In this document: positions 7,574 to 15,918 of the stretch, piece after piece
Layout: the number at the start of each line of letters is the position of its first letter
Position numbering within the stretch: position 1 is the stretch's first letter
Source of the DNA: a virus
Direction: 5' to 3' (one strand)
Length of the DNA stretch: 25,932 nt
IMG/VR virus record: IMGVR_UViG_3300025816_000065
Location: 1 to 25,932 of that record
Translations under genes and position numbers: made by a program
Notes under the pieces: model-generated
What the model was told of the DNA's origin: nothing
Databases searched by the model: none
Seen by the model: the letters and a program-made list of their open reading frames with translations, nothing else

Positions 7574-7606
7574 ATAAATGGGGGGAAATTAATCCCCCCG
7601 ATTTAT
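7574..7606 (-). terminator. Hairpin terminator behind the TonB-dependent receptor gene
   Basis: Starting 5 nt past the TBDT stop codon, ATAAATGGGGGG pairs with CCCCCCGATTTAT across an 8-nt loop, giving a 12-bp stem with one bulged G at 7600. In the minus direction the last arm is U-rich (AUUUAUUUC). Runs of six G and six C are exceptional in this AT-rich genome. Confidence 0.75.
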
Positions 7607-7610
7607 CATT

Positions 7611-10340
7611 TTAGAAATTGACTGCTAAGCCAATATTGAAGTGTCTTGGTGTACCCAAGAATACTTCAGCATTATGAGGAGCGTGAACTTTGTCACCATA
7701 CCCATTATACTTTGAATTATCAACAGCATCTTGAACATAAACACCATCAAGTGCGTTGAACATATGAGCTGATATAGTCATATCAAGTCCTGCTATCTCA
7801 GGTAACTTATAAGAAGCGTGTAAGTCTAACTTACCATAAGATGGAGTTTTCCATACTTGCGCTCTATCTGCGTCACCATCAACTTCACGACTATCAGGAG
7901 ACCAATCTGAAAAGTGATTATCATACCACTTGTACAGACCTTGTACTCTTAAACCATCTATTGGTTTTAGTGTAAGACCACCAACATAAGATGTCTGTGG
8001 CATATCACCAACCATTAGTTTGTCAAGAGCATATCTATACTCAGTAGATGTTTGACCAATGATTTGATTATCATCATTGTATTCCATCTCAGTATAGTCA
8101 CCATTAGCATCTCCATCGAAATACCAATCACCTAAACTTACGATGAAGTCAACATCAACCATTTCGTGAAGAGCCACTTTAGACTCAATCTCTACACCTG
8201 AGTGTGATTGATTTACACCTGTAAGATAAATGATGTCAGTATCACCTGAGTCACCTTGTCCTGTAGTAACAGACTTAGTTAGGTTTCTGTCTTTCCATTG
8301 AGTGTTATAATAACTACCCTTGATAGACACTAACCCACTATTATATTCACCACCAATTTCCATTGATGTGAATTTCTCGTTATCAGGATTCTGAGAAACA
8401 TTACCATTATAATCGATAACGTTATCTAAGATTGGTGGCTTCTGAACATATCCAAGATTAGCAAATGCTGATAGTCTATCATCAAGATTGAATCTACCAC
8501 CACCTTTAACTTGAAATGTTGTGATTGCATCTGCTTCGACAAGTTCTTTCTCTACAGAGAAATGGTCTTGATAAGTATATCCAATAGTAGATATTCCACC
8601 CATACCATATAAACTGAACTTCTCAACATCATACTTACCTTGTAAGAAAGCACCAAACCAATCAACCGTTGTTTCGTTGTGATAAGCAATTATGTCGCCT
8701 AAACCAACTTTCTTTCCGTCAGGAGCATTGTCATCAGCATAGTCTACATAGTAGTCACCGCCGAGTAAATCACGAACTTCACGAGCGTGTTCAATACCGG
8801 CTGTTCTCCAATCAATACCAACTTGAACTTCAAGTTCGTCTGATACATCATAGTTTAACTTTGAAATTAAACCATAAGTGTTCTGTCTGTTGATTGAATT
8901 ACGAAGTATACCTGTTGAACGATTTTCTGTGTCTGAAAAAGAAGAATCTACATTAGCAGAGTTCTGTGCTATTTCAGCATTCCAATCCCAAGTCCAAGGT
9001 GAACTTGCATACCAAGGGCTTCCTTCTATCGCGGGCATCCTACTTACGCTACCATAAGTTCCTGTACCACCACCGGAACCACCGCTCCAATATGCTACTG
9101 AACTTAACCTCATATCGTCATTGATATCAAGAAAGTGATTCAAGTTAACGAGAGGCTTATGAAAGAAATTCTCTCTTTCATTTAAGAAATCAGAACTATA
9201 TCTATCCTGTGTTTTATCACCATACATATAAAAGTATTGTTTACCTTTATAAGAAGGGTCTACAGGAGCGACATTCTGATTATAGAACCTACCTGCTTCA
9301 GTTTCAAACTTCTCGCCTGAAACATACGCAGAATCATTATAACCATCAATACTACCTGCTAACTCTTGAGAGTAAGTAGCAATATTTTGCTTATATAAGT
9401 TCTGTCCGTGTCTTTGTGGTGCACCGATTCCATACAACTCGAATCGTTGTTTATCACTAACGGCATAACTTGCACCTGCATAGTAAGCCCACGCATCTGT
9501 CCAAGTTCCGTCAATGAATCCATCACCGGTTTTTCTAACTATAGTTCCACTCAAAGCTAACTTATCATTGATAAGACCTGAGTTATAGTTAATAGTAGAT
9601 TTAAGAAATCCTCCCTCACCTACTTCTTGTTTGAACTTACCACCTTTCTCCTGCGCTGCAGGGTCTGTGATAATATTCATAGTTCCACCAATTGATGGTG
9701 TTGCGAGATTAACAGCTGATAGACCTCTTTGCATCTGAATTGAAGAAGTAGCATCACCTACTCCGTCCCAATTAGACCAATAAACCCATCCGTTCTCCAT
9801 ATCATTCTGAGGAACACCGTTTATCATCACAGCAACATTTCTTTGGTTGAAACCACGTACATTGATACGAGCATCACCCGCACCTCCGCCTTGGTTAGTT
9901 GCATATACACTTGGTGTAGTATTAAGAATCATTGGAATATCTTGACTACCAAGTCTGATTTCCATCTCTTCTTTACTAATATTAGTGTAAGCAACAGGTG
10001 TTGTTTCATCAGCTCTTGAAGCTAAAACTTCAAGTGCCGACATCGCTACTACATCAGCTTCTAAATTGAAACTAACTGAAGCAACTATATCGCCAATCTC
10101 TACTTTTTGAGTTTGGGCGATGAACCCGATGTACGATGCAGTAATATCAAAGTTACCTGAACCTGTTTCAATAACGAATTTTCCTTCATCGTCACTTACT
10201 CCACCAAGTTCAGTTCCTTCAACAACTACATTCGCTCCAACGAGTGGACCATCTTCAGTACCAACATATCCTGTAACTGCTTGTCCGAAAACAAGGCTAA
10301 AAGACATCATTAATACTGAGATTAGATTACGATAGTTCAT
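7611..10340 (-). CDS. TonB-dependent outer-membrane receptor (full length)
   Basis: A 909-aa TonB-dependent transporter/receptor. Residues 1-19 form a signal peptide (NYR, then hydrophobic LISVLMMSFSLVFG). Residues 20-100 are a carboxypeptidase-regulatory-like domain (GPLVGANVVVEGTELGGVSD). A TonB-box-like LEVLA lies near 103-107. The plug domain spans about 112-228 (INVRGFNQRN, NDMENGWVYWSNWDG, GGTMNIIT). The rest is the barrel, ending in NIGLAVNF with the terminal Phe needed for BAM insertion. Such proteins import siderophores, cobalamin or glycans, and many serve as phage receptors. AGGAG is 7 nt from the second in-frame ATG (10340), which is preferred over the ATG at 10346, only 1 nt from AGGAG. 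The reading frame is uninterrupted. Several stretches look more GC-rich than neighbouring genes. Substrate is unknown; no SusD partner is present. Finding this in a phage is very unusual. Confidence 0.95.
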   Translation of the reverse strand: MNYRNLISVLMMSFSLVFGQAVTGYVGTEDGPLVGANVVVEGTELGGVSDDEGKFVIETGSGNFDITASYIGFIAQTQKVEIGDIVASVSFNLEADVVAMSALEVLASRADETTPVAYTNISKEEMEIRLGSQDIPMILNTTPSVYATNQGGGAGDARINVRGFNQRNVAVMINGVPQNDMENGWVYWSNWDGVGDATSSIQMQRGLSAVNLATPSIGGTMNIITDPAAQEKGGKFKQEVGEGGFLKSTINYNSGLINDKLALSGTIVRKTGDGFIDGTWTDAWAYYAGASYAVSDKQRFELYGIGAPQRHGQNLYKQNIATYSQELAGSIDGYNDSAYVSGEKFETEAGRFYNQNVAPVDPSYKGKQYFYMYGDKTQDRYSSDFLNERENFFHKPLVNLNHFLDINDDMRLSSVAYWSGGSGGGTGTYGSVSRMPAIEGSPWYASSPWTWDWNAEIAQNSANVDSSFSDTENRSTGILRNSINRQNTYGLISKLNYDVSDELEVQVGIDWRTAGIEHAREVRDLLGGDYYVDYADDNAPDGKKVGLGDIIAYHNETTVDWFGAFLQGKYDVEKFSLYGMGGISTIGYTYQDHFSVEKELVEADAITTFQVKGGGRFNLDDRLSAFANLGYVQKPPILDNVIDYNGNVSQNPDNEKFTSMEIGGEYNSGLVSIKGSYYNTQWKDRNLTKSVTTGQGDSGDTDIIYLTGVNQSHSGVEIESKVALHEMVDVDFIVSLGDWYFDGDANGDYTEMEYNDDNQIIGQTSTEYRYALDKLMVGDMPQTSYVGGLTLKPIDGLRVQGLYKWYDNHFSDWSPDSREVDGDADRAQVWKTPSYGKLDLHASYKLPEIAGLDMTISAHMFNALDGVYVQDAVDNSKYNGYGDKVHAPHNAEVFLGTPRHFNIGLAVNF

Positions 10341-10347
10341 AATCATT

Positions 10348-10352
10348 CTCCT
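10348..10352 (-). promoter_or_regulatory. Shine-Dalgarno deciding the start of the TonB-dependent receptor
   Basis: AGGAG 7 nt upstream of ATG 10340 and only 1 nt upstream of ATG 10346, so translation should begin at 10340. Confidence 0.75.
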
Positions 10353-10370
10353 ATTGTTGTGTTGAACATT

Positions 10371-10394
10371 GGCACATTTTTCTACAGGTGTGCC
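10371..10394. repeat. Inverted repeat upstream of the TonB-dependent receptor
   Basis: GGCACA and TGTGCC flank a 12-nt spacer in the 74-nt gap between the RNR stop and the receptor start. The adjoining 10395-10408 is also unusually GC-rich for the window. No U-run follows, so a terminator is unlikely; an operator or an mRNA leader hairpin is possible. Confidence 0.45.
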
Positions 10395-10414
10395 GTCTGC
10401 CTGTCCGCTTTTTA

Positions 10415-12424
10415 TTAATTTGCATAGTCTTGGTCATCGTTATCACCTGTCATTGGAATAATTTCACAAGAATCATTATTACAGAATTTATCTACATCTG
10501 CTTCTTCATTCTTAATTACACCAAATGATAGCTTACCGATTTTCGAAACCTCTTTTTGATAAGTCTTCTCATCAATAGCTTCGTAAGGCATCTGTTTGTA
10601 AGCACCTAATTCGTGTCTTGGTAGCAAACTTATGCCTTTTAACTGATATTGATAATAATTCAAACAAGGGGCAATTTGTTCTGATTCTGTTTCAGGATTG
10701 AACGTTACCGTACAACTAACTTGATTATCAGCCCAATGTCTTTGCATAAATGCTGCTAAAGAGAATTGTTCCCATATTGAAAGTTCTCCTGCTGTTTTGA
10801 TATTCTCACCAACATCAACAGGAACTTCTACAACCATTGTTGTGTCTTCAGAACCAAATGCTGGTTCTATATGATAACCTGCTTTTTTCATAGGTTCTAA
10901 TAAATCTGAATGTTTTGATATTCTCATTCTTCTTTTATAAAATCTTGATTCAGGATAATGGAGACCAGGTGTAGCGCCTGCTAATAATGAAACCGTTCCA
11001 CTCGGTTTAACACTTGTAGTCTTTATAGAATTAGGTACAGCCATCCAATCAGAATATTGTTTATCCCAAGCTTGAATAACATCGTAACCATCGTTTAACC
11101 AATTCTTCAGTTCATCTAATCCACGATTAGTAATAAACTGAGCTACACCACTTACACTACAACCAATTCTTCTGTTTCTTAACATCACACGATTTGTATC
11201 ACTCCAATGAGTTCTACCTAATGTAACCGTCTTTGCATATAGATACGCATATTTTAGGGTACGTGCATAATCGTCAAAGTCTTCGTGATTGTCAGGAAAC
11301 GTTTCTACTAAACAACATAACTCGTAAGATTCAAGTGTCTGCTCTAAACAAGGATTACCACCCATAGCTCTATGGTCTTTATCATCACCCCCATTTTTCA
11401 TTCTTGAATACTTCCTCATATTGTCCAACCAAGCAAATCCTGGTTCTCCATTATCATTAATTCTTTTTGCTGCTTCTGTATAATCCATTCCTAACTCAGC
11501 AAATATACTATTGTTAGATGTCCAACCATATTGGTCACGATGTGGATTAACTTTATAATTCTTTAAATCTAAATACTCTTCATTGTCCGGCTCACCAAAT
11601 ACAATCTCAGCAGTTCTTCTAACATTACCTGCTACAACACATTTACCGATTAGATTCATTATATCTACGATTGTTGTAATTGTAATATCTTTTCCACTAT
11701 TCTTTTCTAAAACTTCAGAGATACTATTATGAACTTCTTCTAACGGGTCAGGTCCACTTGCTACTCCACCGAAACCACTTATCGGTTCTCCCGCAAGTCT
11801 TATCTTTGAGTAATCAAATTTCATTTTACCTTGACCATGAAAATAACTTTCTAATAATAGTTTCATCGACTCAACCCAACCTTCACGAGTATCAGGTATT
11901 TGAAATACTTGTTCATTTTTCTTTTTGTCAATGCCTTTAACTACTATCTCTCCTGCACCCTTTGTATCAAATCCAACTCCAACACCTAACATACTTGCAT
12001 CCATTAAAAATGTAAATGGTTTAGCATAGTCTTCTTTTAGTGTTTTTGTCGATACAAATGCACAATTATTTAGGGCGGCGTATAATCCTTTTTCTTCTGT
12101 GATAGGTGTACCCATAGCCCACAGACCGCGTCCAGGAGGCAAGAATTTCATTGTAAAAATTCGCTCATACATTTCTTGAGCAGACTTTTGAGCTTGCCAC
12201 GCATTCCACCCTAATTGGTGTGATTCAATCCAATCTTTTTGCATAGAGTAAGTTCCCTCTACGACTCGTTGTACCGTTTCCCACCATCGTTCATTTTTAC
12301 CATTTTCTTTGATTCGTGAGTAGGTTCGCATATAAACTAATTCACCTAATCCGTTAAAACCGAATGGTGCCTTTTTGCGTTTGTATCCGTTAATAAAATT
12401 TTCTGAGAGTTTAAATTTTTCCAT
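10415..12424 (-). CDS. nrdJ: Adenosylcobalamin-dependent (class II) ribonucleotide reductase
   Basis: A 669-aa monomeric class II reductase resembling the Lactobacillus leichmannii RTPR type. It has LPPGRGLWAMGT (95-106), the active-site NPCLE (N357, C359, E361), and the redox pair C121 (NNCAFVS) and C370, eleven residues after C359 as in RTPR. The phosphate-binding KTTSVKPSGTVSLL is at 468-481 and the C-terminal shuttle cysteines are C648 and C653 (CNNDSC). It makes deoxynucleotides anaerobically or aerobically using coenzyme B12, so no NrdB partner is required or present. AAGGA lies 7 nt before the ATG. It is the last gene of the gp32-uvsX-helicase run and directly precedes the outer-membrane receptor. 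It is slightly shorter than RTPR (739 aa) but keeps every catalytic residue. Confidence 0.95.
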   Translation of the reverse strand: MEKFKLSENFINGYKRKKAPFGFNGLGELVYMRTYSRIKENGKNERWWETVQRVVEGTYSMQKDWIESHQLGWNAWQAQKSAQEMYERIFTMKFLPPGRGLWAMGTPITEEKGLYAALNNCAFVSTKTLKEDYAKPFTFLMDASMLGVGVGFDTKGAGEIVVKGIDKKKNEQVFQIPDTREGWVESMKLLLESYFHGQGKMKFDYSKIRLAGEPISGFGGVASGPDPLEEVHNSISEVLEKNSGKDITITTIVDIMNLIGKCVVAGNVRRTAEIVFGEPDNEEYLDLKNYKVNPHRDQYGWTSNNSIFAELGMDYTEAAKRINDNGEPGFAWLDNMRKYSRMKNGGDDKDHRAMGGNPCLEQTLESYELCCLVETFPDNHEDFDDYARTLKYAYLYAKTVTLGRTHWSDTNRVMLRNRRIGCSVSGVAQFITNRGLDELKNWLNDGYDVIQAWDKQYSDWMAVPNSIKTTSVKPSGTVSLLAGATPGLHYPESRFYKRRMRISKHSDLLEPMKKAGYHIEPAFGSEDTTMVVEVPVDVGENIKTAGELSIWEQFSLAAFMQRHWADNQVSCTVTFNPETESEQIAPCLNYYQYQLKGISLLPRHELGAYKQMPYEAIDEKTYQKEVSKIGKLSFGVIKNEEADVDKFCNNDSCEIIPMTGDNDDQDYAN

Positions 12425-12483
12425 TTCTGTATCCTTATTAGTCTTTTAAATCGTAACAAATATAATTAGAATATATACACATT

Positions 12484-13866
12484 TTAATCAAAGCCTTTCA
12501 TATCATTATTGTTAGTTTTATAGTCTTTATATTTCTGACCTAATGATTTTCTTAAAAACTCATCGTGATTATTCATTTTACCTTGTACGTTCTGTCCTTG
12601 CTGTGTCTGTTTGTCGAATATTTGAATGTGTCCTGTATTAGTATTTATAGTTGCGGGAAACGTAATACCATCGACACCAAATCTATTTTTAATTACGTGA
12701 AATCTGCCTGTGTTTGCTATCTTATCTTCTACTTTACGACTCATACTGATAACGAAGTCAGCAGTCATTACTTTACTATAATCTTCAGCTACCTTACTTG
12801 CGTCAATAACATCTTCTTCAAGTGCTGAACGATTTGCTTGAGAAGCAGTCCATATTGGAACTCCAAATTCTCCTGCCATGCCTCTCAAGTCTTCATATAT
12901 GTTACCAAGTTGATGTCGTCTTTCTGTAAAGTTACCTATCGGCTTTAATATATCAGCATAATCTACAATAATCATATCAGGAAGTTTTCCTTGTAATTCC
13001 ATTTGTTTAATATGTGCCGCGAGTGTTTGAACAGAAGCAGTTCTTGTAGGATAATACTTTATTAGTAAGTAACCTTTTATCGCATCTAATTTCTTTTGAA
13101 CATCATCTTGATAAAACTTTAGATTTCCTGTAGGGACTCCTGAAAATATTGTATCGTATCTCAAACCAACATACTCAGCATTTAATTCTAATGTGTAGTG
13201 TGCTACACTCAATCCTGCTCGAACACAATTAGCACCTAATGCTTGAAGAGTCCAAGACTTACCGATACCTGCGGGTGCTACAACAACACCTAACTCTCCG
13301 CCTGCCAATCCACCATCCATAACTTCATCAATAGTATCCCAACCTGTTTTTACCGTATCACGTGCTGATTGATTCAATCTCTCTTCAAGTGAAATTAAAT
13401 ACTCGTGTCCAAGATTTCTATCAGTACCTGCTCTTAAAGCATCATCTATAATTCTTTTTATACTATCATAATCTTTACCTTCAAGTAAATCTACACTCTC
13501 TATAATAGCATTTTTTAATGTTTGATTTTTACAAAATCCAAGTACTTGTTCTTTAACAAATTCTAAATCTGTAGCTTCTATATGTCGCCAAGATTCTTTT
13601 AAACTTTCTACTACTGCTACTTTTAAAACATCGTTACCTATTTCATCTGTTTTAACTTTTAATACTTCAAGTGTAGGGACATTTTTATACTCTATAAAAT
13701 ATGCCATTATAGTCTTTACTAAAAACTTATTTGAATCTGATTCAAAATAGTCAGGATTCATAATATCAGAAATTTGTGCTGTGAATGTATTGTCACTTAA
13801 TAAAGAAGACACTACTTTCGATTGAAACGTAGGGCTATATTGATTTAAGTTTTCTTTATTCGCCAT
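12484..13866 (-). CDS. 41: Replicative DnaB-type helicase (T4 gp41-like)
   Basis: A 460-aa RecA-fold hexameric helicase, close to T4 gp41 (475 aa). The N-terminal half is a helical DnaB-like domain; the linker TGWDTIDEVMDGGLAGGEL (174-192) leads into the motor. Walker A is APAGIGKS (197-204), Walker B is MIIVDYAD (298-305), and the DNA-contacting/sensor motif is TASQANR (340-346). KNRFG further on supplies a candidate arginine finger. It unwinds DNA ahead of the polymerase and would recruit a primase not seen in this window. ATG 13866 has AAGGA six nt upstream, and the gene overlaps the preceding small gene by 11 nt. The C-terminal 40 residues are polar and Asn/Lys rich. Confidence 0.93.
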   Translation of the reverse strand: MANKENLNQYSPTFQSKVVSSLLSDNTFTAQISDIMNPDYFESDSNKFLVKTIMAYFIEYKNVPTLEVLKVKTDEIGNDVLKVAVVESLKESWRHIEATDLEFVKEQVLGFCKNQTLKNAIIESVDLLEGKDYDSIKRIIDDALRAGTDRNLGHEYLISLEERLNQSARDTVKTGWDTIDEVMDGGLAGGELGVVVAPAGIGKSWTLQALGANCVRAGLSVAHYTLELNAEYVGLRYDTIFSGVPTGNLKFYQDDVQKKLDAIKGYLLIKYYPTRTASVQTLAAHIKQMELQGKLPDMIIVDYADILKPIGNFTERRHQLGNIYEDLRGMAGEFGVPIWTASQANRSALEEDVIDASKVAEDYSKVMTADFVISMSRKVEDKIANTGRFHVIKNRFGVDGITFPATINTNTGHIQIFDKQTQQGQNVQGKMNNHDEFLRKSLGQKYKDYKTNNNDMKGFD

Positions 13867-14023
13867 AAAGTTCCTTTTTTAATTTTTGATTTTTTTTACT
13901 TTGATATCGTTGTCTTGCTTTATCCAAAACTCTATGCCTATTTTTTAAATAATAGTTTTGAGACCACTTTAATTGAGCGGCTCTTCGTTCTTCGTCTGTT
14001 TTATATTTTATTTTTCTACCCAT
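13856..14023 (-). CDS. Small 55-aa basic protein
   Basis: ATG 14023-14021 to TAA 13858-13856, in the gap between exonuclease and helicase. The product begins MGRKIKYKTDEERRAAQ and continues with KWSQNYYLKNRHRVLDK; about a third of residues are Lys or Arg. The pattern, a K/R-x-Y-T/H-x-EE-R helix followed by YY-x-K/R-N, is common in short virus proteins and at the start of some HNH or DNA-binding proteins, so nucleic-acid binding is plausible. It overlaps the exonuclease by 8 nt and the helicase by 11 nt, filling the space exactly, which strongly supports it as a gene. Ribosome binding site is weak (GAG), consistent with coupling. Confidence 0.65.
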   Translation of the reverse strand: MGRKIKYKTDEERRAAQLKWSQNYYLKNRHRVLDKARQRYQSKKNQKLKKELYGE

Positions 14024-15020
14024 TTCTCGTAAGAATATCTAATGAAGCCCAACTTTCACGTAACCACACTTCTAAGTTTTTTATCTCATTAGAAAATCCG
14101 TCTTCAATATACATTTGTCGAAATTTATAACTATTTAAGTGATGTGGCCGATTGTCAACAAAATCAAGAATTTTTTGTTTCGCACTGCCACTTATAATTA
14201 TCTCTCTCAAATCCATTAATTCAAAATTTCTTTTTAAAATGTCTAAATTATCTGATAACCTGTTATCTCTACTAACCAATTCTTTTAATGAAACAGGTTC
14301 AGTAGCCATTTCAGGACATATCTTCATTAACGTTTTCAATCCGATGCCTCGTACACCTGGAATATTATCAGATTTATCACCATCAACCATTCTGTACATC
14401 AAGAAGTTTTCAGGATGTATATCATACTCTTCCATTAAAGTTTCAGTAGTGTACAACTTCTTCTTTGAAGGGCTATAAACATTTATTCTGTCATCTACTA
14501 ATTGTAGAAAGTCTTTGTCTGTAGACATTATAGTACAACGGCTGAAATTTCCTTTGTTTGCTACGTATGAAATTACATCATCTGCCTCCATATTGTCAAG
14601 AGAAAAAGTTTGTACAGGTAAACATTCTAAGTACTCCATCAATCTTGACATCTGTTGTATCATAGATTGTCTTTCACCGCCATCTTTAGTAAACTCTACT
14701 TTACGATTTAGTTTAGATTTAAAAGCACGGTTTGCTTTGTATTCAGGGTAGAGTTTTCTTCGTTTCTGTGAACCACCTTTACCATCGAAGACTATTAGGA
14801 TTCTTGTAGGTTGTATAAGTCGTATTACATAACTCAACGACCTCAAGAATCCTATCATCCCCCCTACGTGATAACCATTGTCACTCATCATAGGAATAGC
14901 ACTAAAGCATCTGATAAAGTTATTTAGACCATCTATTACTAACACATGGTCATTTAACTCTGTTGGTTTTGACGGGTTATTTTTTATTTCGTCAAACAGA
15001 CTTAGGTATCGTTTTTTCAT
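14016..15020 (-). CDS. 5'-3' exonuclease (FEN / T4 RNase H-like)
   Basis: A 334-aa FEN-family nuclease with the metal-binding acidic residues in order: D30 (LVIDGLNN), D79 (IVFDGKGGSQKRRKLYPEYK), E145/D147/D148 (MEADDVIS), D168/D170 (STDKDFLQL), and D215/D218 in the helix-hairpin-helix GDKSDNIPGVRGIGLKT. The basic arch helix follows the second motif. It resembles T4 RNase H and the N-terminal domain of Pol I, which remove RNA primers and flaps during lagging-strand maturation. ATG 15020 has AAGGA six nt upstream although it overlaps the epimerase gene by 29 nt, so this start is kept. The C-terminal 100 residues are less conserved. All catalytic residues appear present. Confidence 0.93.
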   Translation of the reverse strand: MKKRYLSLFDEIKNNPSKPTELNDHVLVIDGLNNFIRCFSAIPMMSDNGYHVGGMIGFLRSLSYVIRLIQPTRILIVFDGKGGSQKRRKLYPEYKANRAFKSKLNRKVEFTKDGGERQSMIQQMSRLMEYLECLPVQTFSLDNMEADDVISYVANKGNFSRCTIMSTDKDFLQLVDDRINVYSPSKKKLYTTETLMEEYDIHPENFLMYRMVDGDKSDNIPGVRGIGLKTLMKICPEMATEPVSLKELVSRDNRLSDNLDILKRNFELMDLREIIISGSAKQKILDFVDNRPHHLNSYKFRQMYIEDGFSNEIKNLEVWLRESWASLDILTRNG

Positions 15021-15918
15021 CGTATTCCTTTACTTTTTGTGCTATGTAATCTTCAAGTGAATGTTCAGGTATCCATCCTAAAAGTTTGTGTGCATTAATG
15101 TCTTCACATAATGTAACATCCATTTCTCCGGGTCTTGGTCCTATATTTACACTATCAGATTTGTACAATTTAACAAGTTCATTTATGCTGTAGTTTTTAC
15201 CTGTTCCTAATTCAAAGTACTCTGCTCTCAAATCACTACGTCCTTGACAAGCAATCAAAGCACTACATATATCTAATACGTGAGTAAAGTCTCTTCTTTG
15301 TTCACCATTGTTTGTAACCGTTAAAGGCTTGCCGAGTTCTTTCAATTCATCGAATACTGCAACAACCGTAGCATATGCACTACCTGAAGGAATCATATAA
15401 TCACCATATACATTATAAAATCTTGTTATAATAGTAGGCAAATCATACACTTTAGAATATAACTCACACAACAACTCACCATTGTACTTATAAAAAGTAT
15501 ATGGATTAGCAAAGTGGTCACCATGAGTAGAACTTGAGCCAGCATAAACAACAGGTATATTGCCTCTCATCCTAGCCCATTCTAATATATTTTGTGTACC
15601 GATTGTGTTAGATGAAAATGTATTCATCGGTTCATCAAATGAAGGCTGTATTCTCGCTAATGCCGCAAGATGATATATTATGTCAGGCGTACCTTCTGAG
15701 TCATCCCCTAATACAATATCATCTATACGTTGTTGAAAGAAATAGTCTGCAACATCAAACTCGTGATATATAACTCTGTCGCTATCGATTCTATTATGAT
15801 GATAACCTGTTGAAAAGTTATCTAATACTTGAATATACGCTTCAGGTTGTTCTTTGAGTATCTTACTAATTAAATTAGTACCTATAAAACCAGCACCGCC
15901 TGTAATCAATATCTTCAT
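14992..15918 (-). CDS. NAD-dependent epimerase/dehydratase (extended SDR)
   Basis: A 308-aa extended short-chain dehydrogenase/reductase resembling UDP-sugar 4-epimerases. The Rossmann motif is ITGGAGFIGTNL (5-16), the adenosine-binding strand is VLDNFSTG (31-38), HLAALA is at 83-88, the catalytic Ser/Thr lies in AGSSSTHGD (126-134), and the Y140-x3-K144 pair is in NPYTFYKYNGE. RFYNVYG and RRDFTHV are also typical. These enzymes epimerise or dehydrate nucleotide sugars; in a phage the product may go to host surface polysaccharide or modified-base glycosylation. No glycosyltransferase is visible nearby. It is linked to uvsX by TAATG and overlaps the exonuclease, so it is a stable part of the replication operon rather than a recent loose insertion. 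Exact sugar unknown. Confidence 0.92.
   Translation of the reverse strand: MKILITGGAGFIGTNLISKILKEQPEAYIQVLDNFSTGYHHNRIDSDRVIYHEFDVADYFFQQRIDDIVLGDDSEGTPDIIYHLAALARIQPSFDEPMNTFSSNTIGTQNILEWARMRGNIPVVYAGSSSTHGDHFANPYTFYKYNGELLCELYSKVYDLPTIITRFYNVYGDYMIPSGSAYATVVAVFDELKELGKPLTVTNNGEQRRDFTHVLDICSALIACQGRSDLRAEYFELGTGKNYSINELVKLYKSDSVNIGPRPGEMDVTLCEDINAHKLLGWIPEHSLEDYIAQKVKEYDEKTIPKSV

Noticed and set aside
7611-10340. Window as bacterial chromosome with the receptor as an ordinary host gene
   Set aside because: Genes on both sides (gp43, gp44, gp45, gp62, gp32, gp41-like set) are phage replication genes in T4-like order, and virion-type genes follow. A chimeric assembly cannot be excluded from sequence alone but no junction irregularity is visible.
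10341-10346. Earlier ATG at 10346 as start of the TonB-dependent receptor
   Set aside because: It is only 1 nt from AGGAG; the ATG at 10340 has the correct 7-nt spacing and gives a cleaner signal peptide.
10347-10414. Possible cobalamin riboswitch between nrdJ and the receptor gene
   Set aside because: The gap is far too short for a B12 riboswitch and no B12-box-like sequence is visible; only a simple inverted repeat is present.
12425-12483. Bacteroidota-type -7 element (TATATTTG) upstream of nrdJ
   Set aside because: The nearest TTTG lies about 24 nt upstream, outside the usual spacing, and the region is so AT-rich that the match is expected by chance.
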